A stretch of DNA of 56,716 bases from an uncultured Bacteroidales bacterium (GTDB lineage Bacteria > Bacteroidota > Bacteroidia > Bacteroidales > P3): contig ONGA01000014.1 of the NCBI GenBank assembly GCA_900317285.1, positions 1-56,716 on the forward strand, read 5' to 3'. A program made the position numbers and the translations under genes. The notes below the pieces were generated by a model. It worked only from the letters and a program-made list of their open reading frames with translations, had not been told where the DNA came from and did no database searches. Positions 17,572 through 25,720 of the stretch are shown one piece after another; position 1 is the stretch's first letter; each line of letters begins with the position of its first letter.

Positions 17572-18173
17572 TGGTTTTTAAGCATTTGGTTTATCGTTTC
17601 AATATTTTCGAGCAGTGCATCGCGTCCGTAGCCCGTAAGGGAAGAGGTGAGAAACATGGGAGGCAACTCGTCCCAAAGTTCCGAAAGCGCCTGTTTCATT
17701 GCTTTTACATTCGCCATCACCTCGCGCTGTTTCTCCTTGTCCGTTTTGGTGAAAACAATGGACAGCGGCACGCCGTTGGTACCAAGGAAAGATATGAATT
17801 CCAGGTCGATGCGCTGTGGGGGGATACGACTGTCTATAAGGACATATACGTTCGTGAGAGCCTCTCGGTGAAGGAAATAGTCCCGCATCATGGTGCTCCA
17901 CTCATTGCGCGATGTGCGCGATGTGCGTGCATACCCATAGCCCGGCAGGTCAACCAGATACCACTCGTTATTGATAAGGAAATGGTTGATCAGCTGTGTC
18001 TTGCCTGGCCGACCGGAGGTCTTCGCCAACCCTTTGACTCCCGTGAGCATGTTGATAAGCGACGACTTGCCGACATTGCTGCGCCCGATGAATGCATACT
18101 CGGGGCGGCCGTCGTCAGGACACTTCTTGTAGTTGGGACTGCTCACGCAAAAGGTGGCGCTACTTATCTTCAT
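17568..18173 (-). CDS. engB: Ribosome biogenesis GTP-binding protein EngB/YsxC
   Basis: This 201-residue GTPase takes part in 50S subunit assembly. Walker A is GRSNVGKSS (30-38), the G2 region SGRPGKTQ, G3 VDLPGYGYA and G4 TKTDK, all in family order. The final helices end INQMLKNQ. It overlaps glsB upstream by 4 bp and dacB downstream by 4 bp, so translation of the three is probably coupled. Confidence 0.96.
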   Translation of the reverse strand: MKISSATFCVSSPNYKKCPDDGRPEYAFIGRSNVGKSSLINMLTGVKGLAKTSGRPGKTQLINHFLINNEWYLVDLPGYGYARTSRTSRNEWSTMMRDYFLHREALTNVYVLIDSRIPPQRIDLEFISFLGTNGVPLSIVFTKTDKEKQREVMANVKAMKQALSELWDELPPMFLTSSLTGYGRDALLENIETINQMLKNQ

Positions 18174-19291
18174 TGCTTCTTACGGGTGTTACGTTTCAAC
18201 TTGCGCATCTCCTCCTTAATCTCTTTTCGCTTCTCTTTCAACACTTTAAGTTCCTTCATCGTTGCTTTCTCCTCGGGTTTGGTCTGCTTCCACCACGGGA
18301 GAACTTTCATGTTGATGGAGAAAAGTCGACGGCGGTCGAGTTTGAGGTTCTTGCTCTGGTAGCTCTCCAGGTATCGCTGGCGCTTGTCGGGGAAAAGGTC
18401 GCTGAGGGTGATAAGGATACCCGTGTCGGTAGTGCCTGCCAAGTGGTGGTTGGGGCAGGTTCCGAAAGAGCGCATGGTGGAGGAGAGGTTCATATAGGCA
18501 TTGATGAGCGGCGGCACCGTACAACCCTGGGCACGCACTGAATGGAGCAGTATCTGGTAGTCTTCCTTGTAGTTGCGCCCACTGAAAAGCTGCACCAGTT
18601 CGTTGTAGTCCGACTCGATGTTCACCCGCTCGTAGGGCCACACCAGGCCGTCACGGTCGGGGAAATACTTCTGGTAGAAGAAAAGAATCATGTCGCGCGC
18701 CTTGGGATTGATGTCGCCATACATGGTGATTTTCCCGAAGAAATAGCGTGTCTCAGGTATCTCGAGCGCAAGGCAGCCCAGACCGTCCCAGAGGTTATCA
18801 AGGCTGTAGAGTCCCTTGCGGATGTTGGTGCTGGGCTGGTAGGCCGGCTGCACAAAGGCTCGTCCCAACTCAACGGTGTAGGGCAGGTAGTCGTTGATGA
18901 ATTCCTGGCTGAACTGGTACTGGTCGGCGGTAGGGGTCACGATGGAGCCGTCCTCACGGCGCATCATGTTGCTGCCGTGGATAAAACGATACGCACCCAC
19001 AATCTCCTCATCCTCAGGACTCCACACAAAGAGTTGCTTGCAGCAGTAGGGGTCTTCGAGGGTGTCGTACTGGTCGATGTCGACCTCCTTGCCGGTACCG
19101 CCGCCATCGCTGGCAAAACTCAGTTCGCGCAGGCGACCAATCTCGCGCATAATGTTGGGCGAGAGGTGCGCCGTGGTGACATATATCTCTTTGTTGCCGT
19201 AGTTGCTCTTGCGAAGGAAATGTCTCTGTTTCAACTCCTTCTTGATAAGCTCACGGTCAACAGGGGGGGCAATGTAACTTAAGTCTGTCAT
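18170..19291 (-). CDS. glsB: GNAT-fold N-acyltransferase, GlsB-like glycine-lipid synthase
   Basis: The 373-residue protein has the GNAT-type acyl-ACP N-acyltransferase domain (hemolysin/OlsB-like) in about residues 35-230: DPYCCKQLFVW, GAYRFIHGSNMM, VELGRAFVQPAYQ and LWDGLGCLALE. In Bacteroides thetaiotaomicron the paired proteins GlsB and GlsA make N-acyloxyacyl glycine lipids, GlsB forming N-acyl glycine. The adjacent O-acyltransferase here gives the same pair. The C-terminal 30 residues are strongly basic and helical (KERKEIKEEMRKLKR), perhaps a membrane contact. It starts 11 bp after glsA. Acceptor specificity for glycine is inferred from family and neighbour. Confidence 0.82.
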   Translation of the reverse strand: MTDLSYIAPPVDRELIKKELKQRHFLRKSNYGNKEIYVTTAHLSPNIMREIGRLRELSFASDGGGTGKEVDIDQYDTLEDPYCCKQLFVWSPEDEEIVGAYRFIHGSNMMRREDGSIVTPTADQYQFSQEFINDYLPYTVELGRAFVQPAYQPSTNIRKGLYSLDNLWDGLGCLALEIPETRYFFGKITMYGDINPKARDMILFFYQKYFPDRDGLVWPYERVNIESDYNELVQLFSGRNYKEDYQILLHSVRAQGCTVPPLINAYMNLSSTMRSFGTCPNHHLAGTTDTGILITLSDLFPDKRQRYLESYQSKNLKLDRRRLFSINMKVLPWWKQTKPEEKATMKELKVLKEKRKEIKEEMRKLKRNTRKKQ

Positions 19292-19302
19292 GGGGTTCTG
19301 TT

Positions 19303-20160
19303 TTATCGGTTGGGATTAAACTCAGCGTTCGGATTGTCTTTGAGTTCATAGACAAAGTCGCGCATCATGGCGGCCCATTCGGCGGGCGTGTGCCTCTGGT
19401 CGAATGTCTGCCACGGGATGGGACGGCCGAACGTGATGGTGAAGGTCTTGCCACGCTGGGCAAACATCTCGGCGGGCAGCAGTGCCATCTCATAGAAAAA
19501 TTTAATTCCGAGGCGTTTGCGGATATTCGCCACCGTATAGAAGAGGTTACGGTTGCGTGCGTCGGTGTAGACCGGTATGATGTCGCGGTGATATTTCACC
19601 GCCTTTTTCACGAAAGTGGGGTGCCACTCCAGGTCCTTGATCTCACCCTTCTGGCGGCGCGATGCGGCTCCCGAGGGGTAGTACAGCAGGATGTTCTGCC
19701 CGGCAAACGCCTCCTCAAGGTTGGCAAGGGTTTTCGTGCGGTTCACCTTGTCGATGGGCACGAAGAGTTCGCGCAGGCCCGGGAGGTACAACAGGAAGTC
19801 GGTCACCGGGAAGAGGATGTCCTTGCGCTTGCGGCCCACAGCGCCCATCAGCGCCAGCCCGTCGGGCCCTCCCAGCGGGTGGTTGCCCACCACCATCGGG
19901 CAGCCGTCGGCAGGCACGTTCTCCAGTCCGTTCACATTCACCGTCAGCCCAAGCTCCCAGGGCTCCTTGCCCTCGGTGAAGGCGTAGACGAAATCGAGGC
20001 CGAAATGCTCGCGGTCATTGTATATCGTCTCGTTTATTTCCCTGACGTGCAACAGCCGCTCCATCATCCTCAGCAGGAATCCCGGCAGTTTCACTCCTTT
20101 GCCGCCCAGTATCTTGGCAACATCCACGTAGTTCTCCGTGATGACTTCTTTCTGTTCCAT
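19303..20160 (-). CDS. glsA: O-acyltransferase, GlsA-like (PlsC superfamily)
   Basis: The 285-residue protein carries the PlsC-type acyltransferase core with GNHPLGGPDGL (catalytic His and Asp of the HX(4-5)D motif), VPIDKVNR and YPSGAASRR. This family adds a second fatty acid to the hydroxyl of N-(3-hydroxyacyl)glycine in glycine-lipid synthesis. The start MEQKEVITENYVD at 20160 follows a -7 box at 20180-20187. The frame continues open upstream through the antisense of cstA, but that is not coding. It is the first gene of the operon with glsB, engB and dacB. Confidence 0.84.
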   Translation of the reverse strand: MEQKEVITENYVDVAKILGGKGVKLPGFLLRMMERLLHVREINETIYNDREHFGLDFVYAFTEGKEPWELGLTVNVNGLENVPADGCPMVVGNHPLGGPDGLALMGAVGRKRKDILFPVTDFLLYLPGLRELFVPIDKVNRTKTLANLEEAFAGQNILLYYPSGAASRRQKGEIKDLEWHPTFVKKAVKYHRDIIPVYTDARNRNLFYTVANIRKRLGIKFFYEMALLPAEMFAQRGKTFTITFGRPIPWQTFDQRHTPAEWAAMMRDFVYELKDNPNAEFNPNR

Positions 20161-20179
20161 TCTGTTCCTTTTCAGACTG

Positions 20180-20187
20180 CAAAGATA
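20180..20187 (-). promoter_or_regulatory. glsA -7 box
   Basis: TATCTTTG on the minus strand lies 20 bp before the glsA start, in the divergent gap with cstA. This gives a short leader. The -33 element is not clear. Confidence 0.65.
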
Positions 20188-20216
20188 CGAAGATTTTTTT
20201 ATATAGGTACAATTTA

Positions 20217-20248
20217 TTTTGCCACTAGCAAAAATATTCGTACTTTTG
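20217..20248 (+). promoter_or_regulatory. cstA promoter (TTTTG-N19-TACTTTTG)
   Basis: TTTTG at 20217-20221 and TACTTTTG at 20241-20248 have a 19-base spacer. The start of cstA follows 23 bp later, so the leader is short. Confidence 0.85.
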
Positions 20249-20271
20249 CAACGATTTTTAAAACATATGAC

Positions 20272-21738
20272 ATGTTCACTTTTATCATCTCGGTTATTCT
20301 GCTGATACTTGGCTATTGGCTGTATTCCAAACTCATAGAGCGCGTCATCGGCGTCGACCCCTCCCGCACCACACCCGCCGTCGAGCACCCCGACGGCGTG
20401 GATTTTGTGCCCATGAAACCCTGGCGCATCTTCCTCATCCAGTTCCTCAACATTGCAGGCGTGGGTCCCATCATCGGAGCCATCATGGGCGCCCAGTTCG
20501 GCACCGCCTCCTTCCTCTGGATTGTCTTCGGTTGCATCTTCGCCGGTGCCGTCCACGACTTCATCGCGGGCTTCATCTCCATCCGCCAGGACGGTGCATC
20601 GCTGCCCGAAATCCATGGTAAATACCTGGGCAACGGCATGAAACAGTTCATGCGCGGCTTCACCGTCATCCTCATGATCCTCGTCGGCGCCGTCTTCGTC
20701 AACACTCCCGCCACCCTCCTCACCCAGGACATCTTCGTCCCCGAAGGGCTCCGCCACCTGGACCACAGCGTGATACAGTACTTCTGGGTCGTCCTCATCT
20801 TCATCTACTACCTCCTCGCCACCATGCTGCCCATCGACAAAATCATCGGCAAAATCTACCCCGTCTTCGGCATCCTCCTCCTCGCCATGGCCCTCGCCCT
20901 GGTGGTCGCCTTCATCATCTACCAGGTGCCCCTGCGCGAAGCGTGGGAAGGCCTGGAAAACAGCCACCCCATGGCCGACACCAACCCCATCTTCCCCATG
21001 ATGTTCATCTCCATCGCCTGCGGCGCCATCAGCGGCTTCCACGCCACCCAGTCGCCCCTCATGGCACGCTGCATGGTCAACGAGCGCCAGGCTCGCCCCA
21101 TCTTCTACGGCGCCATGATTGCCGAAGGCATCGTGGCACTCATCTGGGCCGCCGCTGCCGCCTACTTCTTCCACGACCACCCCGAAATCTGCCTCGGCAA
21201 GAGCGGCGCAGCCATGGTGGGCGTCATCGCCAACCAGTGGTTCACCCCCGCCATCGCCTTCATCACCATCCTCGGCGTGGTCTCCGCCGCCGTCACCAGC
21301 GGCGACACCGCCCTGCGCTCGGCACGCCTCATCGTCGCCGACTTCATGCACGTCGACCAGAAACCCATCCTCAAACGACTCTATGTCGCGCTTCCCGTCT
21401 TCATCCTCGCCGCCGCCCTGCTCGTCTTCTCGCTCGTCAACCCCGCCGGCTTCGACTACATCTGGCGCTACTTCTCCTGGGCCAACCAGGTACTCGCCAT
21501 GGTCACCCTCTGGGCCGTCACCGTCTTCCTTGCCAAGCTCCACCCCGCCAAACTCTGGTACCTCATCTCACTCATCCCGGCACTCTTCATGAGCATGGTC
21601 ACCATCAGCTTCCTCCTCGTGGCACAGAAAGAAGGTCTCGGCAGCATCCTCCCCCACCCCGCCGGCTACGCCATCGCCGCCGTCATCACCGCCGCCCTCG
21701 GCGTCCTCTTCTTCCTCCGCGTCAAAAAATCACACTGA
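20272..21738 (+). CDS. cstA: Carbon starvation protein CstA, short form
   Basis: The 488-residue membrane protein has about 12-13 hydrophobic segments. CstA-family motifs include GVDPSRTTPAVEHPDGVDFVP, the MGAQFGTASFLW region, FHATQSPLMARC and TSGDTALRSARL. CstA proteins act in peptide and/or pyruvate uptake under carbon limitation. The E. coli protein is about 700 residues; this shorter form without the extended C-terminus is usual in Bacteroidales. ATG at 20272 (MFTFIISVILL) lies just after the promoter, and the longer frame open from 19390 is antisense of glsA. Repeat copy B follows the gene. Confidence 0.92.
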   Translation: MFTFIISVILLILGYWLYSKLIERVIGVDPSRTTPAVEHPDGVDFVPMKPWRIFLIQFLNIAGVGPIIGAIMGAQFGTASFLWIVFGCIFAGAVHDFIAGFISIRQDGASLPEIHGKYLGNGMKQFMRGFTVILMILVGAVFVNTPATLLTQDIFVPEGLRHLDHSVIQYFWVVLIFIYYLLATMLPIDKIIGKIYPVFGILLLAMALALVVAFIIYQVPLREAWEGLENSHPMADTNPIFPMMFISIACGAISGFHATQSPLMARCMVNERQARPIFYGAMIAEGIVALIWAAAAAYFFHDHPEICLGKSGAAMVGVIANQWFTPAIAFITILGVVSAAVTSGDTALRSARLIVADFMHVDQKPILKRLYVALPVFILAAALLVFSLVNPAGFDYIWRYFSWANQVLAMVTLWAVTVFLAKLHPAKLWYLISLIPALFMSMVTISFLLVAQKEGLGSILPHPAGYAIAAVITAALGVLFFLRVKKSH

Positions 21739-21742
21739 ACAA

Positions 21743-21834
21743 CCCGACATAGACGCATCATATACGCATCATATACGCATCATAGGAGAACCTAAGGAGA
21801 AGTATAGGAAAATGGTAGTACAAGCATAGGAGCC
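21743..21834 (+). repeat. Dispersed intergenic repeat, copy B
   Basis: This 92-bp copy begins CCCGACATAGACGCATCATA and ends CATAGGAGCC. Three perfect-register 11-bp units (ACGCATCATAT, ACGCATCATAT, ACGCATCATAG) occupy 21753-21785. It is about 95% identical to copy A. It lies between cstA and the YD-repeat-like gene, in the same orientation relative to the downstream gene as the other copies. Confidence 0.9.
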
Positions 21835-21913
21835 TCCTAACCGCCCCTGGGACGAACATAGGACAGTTTTGGGACAAAAAACATAAAAAAATCGCCATTT
21901 GTAAAAAAAATTG

Positions 21914-21921
21914 TATCTTTG
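21914..21921 (+). promoter_or_regulatory. -7 box for the gene at 21944
   Basis: TATCTTTG lies 22 bp before the ATG at 21944. No -33 TTTG is found at the expected distance. Confidence 0.6.
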
Positions 21922-21943
21922 CATTTTGAAAATAATGATAAAA

Positions 21944-22774
21944 ATGAAGAAAAATATCGCACTCTTGCTCGTCCTGCTCGTGGCAGGATCGGCTTTCGCC
22001 GCCAACCCCAAACTCCGTAAAAACTCCCGCACAGAGATGGGAATCAACGGCAACGCAATCTACGTCATCGAGTACACCTACAATATCCACGGAGGCCGCG
22101 ACGGCGGTCGCCAGCTCGTCTGCATCGACAGCATCACCTTCGACAAGCGCGGCAACTTCGCCGACAAATTCCGCACCAAAGCCGACGACTACACCTGGTA
22201 CTCCTACTTCTTCGACGTCAACGGCTACAGCCTCGGCTGGAACGAGTACAACCGCGAAAAACTCCTCACCGGCCGCACCGCCTACCTCAACGACAAAGAC
22301 GGCAACCGCATCGAGCGCACCGTCTTCCTCGGCAACCAGATGACCAAAAAGGAAAGCAGCCGCTTCGTCGGCGGCCAGAAAGTTGAAGAACAAAGCTTCG
22401 ACGCCGACGGCCAGATGACCGAAAAACGCACCTACAAATACGACCAGAAAGGCAACTGCATCGAAATGGAATTCTACAACCGCGACGGTGACCTCATGCA
22501 GCACTACCTCTACAAATACGACGCCCGCGGCAACCGCATCGAGTGGCGCTTCTACGACGCCGACGAGTTCCTCTCGGCCCTCACCACCTACTACTACGAC
22601 GACCACGACAACCTCATCGAAGTCAGCTCCTTCAACTACGACGAGCACCTCAACTGGAAACACTCCTACGTCTACGAGTACGACGAGGACGACAACTGGG
22701 TCCGCCAGACCATCTACCGCAACAACGTGCCCTACCAGGTCATCGAGCGCGAGATCGCCTTCCCTGCGAACTAA
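21944..22774 (+). CDS. Secreted YD-repeat-like protein
   Basis: The 276-residue protein has a signal peptide (MKKNIALLLVLLVAGSAFAA). The mature part is a run of repeats of about 25 residues such as YKYDQKGNCIEMEFYNRDGD and YKYDARGNRIEWRFYDADE, which resemble the YD repeats of RHS proteins but without the toxin or core-closing segments of true RHS. It is probably a small beta-stranded periplasmic or surface protein. A second ATG at 21935 (MIKMKKN) is possible. A related protein is encoded at 29721-30542. Function unknown. Confidence 0.75.
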   Translation: MKKNIALLLVLLVAGSAFAANPKLRKNSRTEMGINGNAIYVIEYTYNIHGGRDGGRQLVCIDSITFDKRGNFADKFRTKADDYTWYSYFFDVNGYSLGWNEYNREKLLTGRTAYLNDKDGNRIERTVFLGNQMTKKESSRFVGGQKVEEQSFDADGQMTEKRTYKYDQKGNCIEMEFYNRDGDLMQHYLYKYDARGNRIEWRFYDADEFLSALTTYYYDDHDNLIEVSSFNYDEHLNWKHSYVYEYDEDDNWVRQTIYRNNVPYQVIEREIAFPAN

Positions 22775-22779
22775 AAGAC

Positions 22780-23019
22780 ATGCCGACCGTATTCAAGATA
22801 TTCAACTTCCGGTTCATGTTCTATTCCAGTGACCATGAACCGGTGCATATTCACGTTGAACGGGGAGGATGCGAGGCGAAGTTCAACGTCCAGCCGGTAG
22901 AGCTAGTTTACAACCATGGCTTTAAGCCGCATGAGTTGTCGCTTATCAAATCACTGGTTGAGGAGAACGCCGATGTGATTGCAGAGCGGTGGCAGGAATT
23001 CTTCAAAAACAAGCAATGA
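22780..23019 (+). CDS. DUF4160 protein
   Basis: This 79-residue protein reads MPTVFKIFNFRFMFYSSDHE, then PVHIHVERGG and the helix ELSLIKSLVEENADVIAERW, which is the DUF4160 pattern. The family almost always occurs next to DUF2442, and the pair is suspected of being a toxin-antitoxin-like module, though this has not been shown for most members. Its TGA overlaps the ATG of the DUF2442 gene. It follows 5 bp after the YD-repeat-like gene, and its base use is less C-rich than the genes before it, which hints at separate acquisition. Confidence 0.88.
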   Translation: MPTVFKIFNFRFMFYSSDHEPVHIHVERGGCEAKFNVQPVELVYNHGFKPHELSLIKSLVEENADVIAERWQEFFKNKQ

Positions 23020-23351
23020 CTGACAAAAAGCAGATATCACGCGTTTGGGTGGACGAACACGCCGTGTATGCCGAGACCAAGGACGGTCTGCGGGCGAGTT
23101 ACGAGTTTGCCCAATGGCCTCGTCTGCTAAATGCCTCCGATGCCCAACGCCGTGATTTCTATCTCTCTTATCATGGCATCCACTGGCCACAGGTTGACGA
23201 AGATCTAAATTTCGAGGGCATGTTCCACGATGCCGGTCTCTGCGATATTACTCCTACCGAAGACTCTGTGTGCTACCTTGCACCTTACAACACCGAAGAC
23301 GAACACCTCCCTACTGCGGCTGAAGAGTCTGCGGAGTACGGGAGAAAATAA
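23016..23351 (+). CDS. DUF2442 protein
   Basis: The 111-residue protein contains the DUF2442 core: RVWVDEHAVYAETKDGLRASYEF, then WPRLLNASDAQRRDFYLSYHGIHWPQVDEDLNFEGMF. It is the normal partner of DUF4160, and the two genes overlap by 4 bp (ATGA). ATG at 23016 is chosen over an upstream in-frame codon because of this coupling. The last 30 residues are acidic and appear disordered. Role as antitoxin or partner is an inference from the pairing. Confidence 0.88.
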   Translation: MTDKKQISRVWVDEHAVYAETKDGLRASYEFAQWPRLLNASDAQRRDFYLSYHGIHWPQVDEDLNFEGMFHDAGLCDITPTEDSVCYLAPYNTEDEHLPTAAEESAEYGRK

Positions 23352-23359
23352 TCATTCCC

Positions 23360-24253
23360 ATGAAACGCTTACTTATCCTTCTGTGCCTGTTTGCTGCCAT
23401 CGGCGTACAGGCACAGGGTTGTTTGAAGGGCACCGTCACCGATGCCAAGACCGGTGAGCCGCTGCCTTTTATCAATGTTACCGTCTTCCAAGACGGCAAG
23501 CAGGTTCACAGTGGAGTAACCGACTGGGACGGGCTCTTCACCATCAAGCCTCTACCGGAAGGAAAGTATGATGTGCTAATAAGTTATATCGGATACCTGC
23601 CGTACAAAAAAGAAGGTGTCAAAATCTTAGCCACAGGATTTACCATACTGGATATCAAGTTGACACCTGCGGCTACATGGCAAAGCAGTGTTTCCCAGGA
23701 ACCGAAGATGCTCCCGCTGCCGGAATACGAGGTCGCGGACAGCGGCATGGCAATGCTGCTTGTCCGTGTCATCGAGGGCAAGGAACATACCTACTTCTGG
23801 AGAGACGAGCCTCTTGATCCCAGGCCCAGCGCGCCGGGTTCCTCGTTCAACCTCTACCTTTTCACGCCATGTCCCATCGACACCACCAACCCTGAAGACT
23901 ACCTCAATATGCTCCACAGCGAGGATTCGACTCTGCCTCGCCCATTGATAGCGCAGGCTCCACGGTTCTCTTTCGACAGTACAAACACCAGCTTGTCTAT
24001 TACCACCACACGTGACTCCATGGTCATTTACGAAAATGCCGTCGGATATGTGGAGTACCGCGGACGTATCTTTTTCCTATATTATCCGGTCGAGGATTCT
24101 ACCTTCCTCCGCCGTCACGGTGATAAGGAGCGTTCCTTCAAATGTCATATTCCAAAGGGTCCTATTATTGAAATCTGGGACCCTGAGACGTGGATTTACA
24201 CCAAGCAGCAAGGCCACTGGTACCGCTGGATGGAATTCCCCAGAGGCTTTTAG
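23360..24253 (+). CDS. Secreted protein with CarboxypepD-regulatory-like domain
   Basis: The 297-residue protein has a signal peptide ending GVQAQ and, at residues about 20-95, the beta-sandwich CarboxypepD_reg-like domain (GCLKGTVTDAKTGEPLPFINV ... GLFTIKPLPEGKYDVLISYIGY). That domain often forms the N-terminus of TonB-dependent receptors, but no plug or barrel follows. Instead there is about 200 residues of unknown fold rich in aromatic residues. It starts 8 bp after the DUF2442 stop and ends one base before the stop of the convergent nuclease-domain gene. Confidence 0.78.
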   Translation: MKRLLILLCLFAAIGVQAQGCLKGTVTDAKTGEPLPFINVTVFQDGKQVHSGVTDWDGLFTIKPLPEGKYDVLISYIGYLPYKKEGVKILATGFTILDIKLTPAATWQSSVSQEPKMLPLPEYEVADSGMAMLLVRVIEGKEHTYFWRDEPLDPRPSAPGSSFNLYLFTPCPIDTTNPEDYLNMLHSEDSTLPRPLIAQAPRFSFDSTNTSLSITTTRDSMVIYENAVGYVEYRGRIFFLYYPVEDSTFLRRHGDKERSFKCHIPKGPIIEIWDPETWIYTKQQGHWYRWMEFPRGF

Positions 24254-24254
24254 T

Positions 24255-25061
24255 TCAAAACAAGGCTAACTGACGCACGCCGCTCTGGCAGTGCGTTTGA
24301 TACGGACACCCGTACGGCTCCAGACAATGAGCTCCCGTGGGGGTGTCTGGCTCATTTGTGGCAAGGGCTATCGCCTTCATGGCGGCGATATTCTTCTCTA
24401 TCTCCTCGTGCTGCTCTTGCAGGGCGGCGGAGAGTTCCTCTTTGATGAAGCCGCCGTCGGGGTTGGCATATACGATGCTGAAGGTGTTTATCTTGCGACA
24501 ATGCGAGATGACGTAGTGCTGCAGGGCGGCGTCACGGCGGTAGGTCTCGCTGAGGGCGGTGCCGGACTTCACCTCATAAATGTCGAGGCTGCCGTCGGGC
24601 CGTTTGTGCACCACGTCTGCCAAGACAAGCACGTCGTCGTAGAGGAAGCCAGCCTCGAATAGGGTGATAGTTTCACACTCCTCCACCACCGCTTCGCGGC
24701 GGTCCCCCTCCCCTAACTTAGGGGAGGAGCCAAGATAGTGTTCGTCGACAACTGCAACGCTCTTCAGCTCTCCCCCTAAGTTAGGGGGAGTACCCCGAAG
24801 GGGGGAGGGAGTGTGTATTCTATCCAGCAGTTCGGCGGTGCGGGCGGGGTAGGCGTCGACATTGCGCTTCAGTTCGGCGGAGATGTCGATGCCGTGGGGG
24901 AAGGTGGACTTGAAGGCGTACTCGAAGTCGCGGCCGCGGTCGAAGCGACGCATCTGCTCGGCAGTATAGCGGGCCAGGCGGGGGTTGTGCACGTCGAGCC
25001 ACAGGGCACGGTCGCACTGCAGCCCGCGGATGTACTTGCTCTTGCTCAGGATATGCGCCAC
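24255..25061 (-). CDS. PD-(D/E)XK nuclease domain, Cas4/DUF2779-like N-terminal part
   Basis: The 268-residue protein shows a cysteine near the start (LQCDRALWLD), the nuclease motifs LADVV...DIYEVKSGTA and DAALQHYVI, and three cysteines at the end (HCLEPYGCPYQTHC). Together they fit the four-cysteine iron-sulphur nuclease of Cas4/AddB type. DUF2779 proteins are usually about 500 residues with a further C-terminal domain; only the nuclease part is present. GTG at 25061 is the likely start. Residues about 82-130 are encoded by a MITE-like palindromic element inserted in frame before the conserved TITLFEAGFLYDD strand. Activity is uncertain. Confidence 0.75.
   Translation of the reverse strand: MAHILSKSKYIRGLQCDRALWLDVHNPRLARYTAEQMRRFDRGRDFEYAFKSTFPHGIDISAELKRNVDAYPARTAELLDRIHTPSPLRGTPPNLGGELKSVAVVDEHYLGSSPKLGEGDRREAVVEECETITLFEAGFLYDDVLVLADVVHKRPDGSLDIYEVKSGTALSETYRRDAALQHYVISHCRKINTFSIVYANPDGGFIKEELSAALQEQHEEIEKNIAAMKAIALATNEPDTPTGAHCLEPYGCPYQTHCQSGVRQLALF
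24674..24815. mobile_element. MITE-like palindromic element inside a coding region
   Basis: About 142 bp is bounded by inverted ends CACACTCC(C)TCC / GGAGG(G)AGTGTG. Inside are two perfect palindromes, 19 bp at 24708-24726 and 21 bp at 24770-24790, both of the form CTCCCCTAA-C/G-TTAGGGGAG and arranged as inverted copies of each other. No transposase is encoded. The frame of the host gene stays open through the whole element. Confidence 0.75.
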
Positions 25062-25146
25062 GGAAATATTCTTTTGTTACACGGCAATTACCGTAAATTG
25101 ATTCGTTAATTATCAGAAATTAATTTACGGCAATTAACGGACTAAT
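25062..25146. repeat. AT-rich repeat-containing gap
   Basis: This gap holds degenerate units of AATTNACGG type, with CCGTAAATT and AATTTACGG as an inverted pair, between the nuclease-domain gene and the LOG gene. No gene or clear promoter is seen. The composition is far more AT-rich than the flanking genes. Confidence 0.55.
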
Positions 25147-25716
25147 TCACGATAATTCACGTTCCAAAAAAGAAAAGATCTCATTCACGTCGGCGGCAGC
25201 CACCAGCCCGGCGTCGCTGCGCATGAGGCCCTCCTCTTTGGTGAGGCGGAGCTGCTCGAGGAAGGGGTTGTAGTAGCCGTCGATGTTGAGGAGTATCATG
25301 GGCTTGGTGCGGTAACTGCCGTCCAGTATCCTCTGGCCGCCAACTATCTGCAGTTGGTTCATCACCATCACTTCAGAGACTTCGTCGATGGTTCCGATGC
25401 CGCCGGGGAGGGCTACGAAAGCGTCGCAGGCTTCCATGATGCGCTCTTTGCGCTCGGCCATGCTGCCGACGCGGACGAGCTCGGTGACGGTCTGCGAGTG
25501 GATGATGTCGTCGCTAAAGAGGTTGGGGATGACGCCGACGACGCGGCCACCCTCCTCGAGCGCCGCGCCGCTGACCACACCCATCAGGCCGAGATTAGAG
25601 CCGCCATAGACGAGAGTGTGCCCCTCCTGGGCGATACGGCGGCCAAGGGCGGCGGAGGCCTCTACGATTTCCTTGTTGCGCGGCAGCGATGAGCCGCAGA
25701 AGACTGCTATGTGCAT
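25147..25716 (-). CDS. LOG-family protein (TIGR00730, Rossmann fold)
   Basis: The 189-residue protein starts MHIAVFCGSSLPRN and has the LOG signature PGGIGTIDEVSEV with GGSNLGLMG near residue 40. Family members are nucleoside 5'-monophosphate phosphoribohydrolases (cytokinin riboside type in plants; role in bacteria less clear). ATG at 25716 is the normal family start. A partial copy of its first 29 bases lies at 26311-26339, on the other side of the next gene (see findings). The upstream gene's stop is only 4 bp away. Confidence 0.92.
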   Translation of the reverse strand: MHIAVFCGSSLPRNKEIVEASAALGRRIAQEGHTLVYGGSNLGLMGVVSGAALEEGGRVVGVIPNLFSDDIIHSQTVTELVRVGSMAERKERIMEACDAFVALPGGIGTIDEVSEVMVMNQLQIVGGQRILDGSYRTKPMILLNIDGYYNPFLEQLRLTKEEGLMRSDAGLVAAADVNEIFSFLERELS

Positions 25717-25720
25717 TTTA

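Noticed and set aside
20161-21543. Extension of the glsA frame through the antisense of cstA
   Set aside because: The stretch overlaps the divergent promoters and the opposite strand of cstA. The family start and -7 box support ATG at 20160.
24674-24815. Possible CRISPR-like or integron site in the nuclease-domain gene
   Set aside because: The palindromes are inverted copies within one short element with inverted ends. There are no regularly spaced direct repeats and no cas or integrase genes near.
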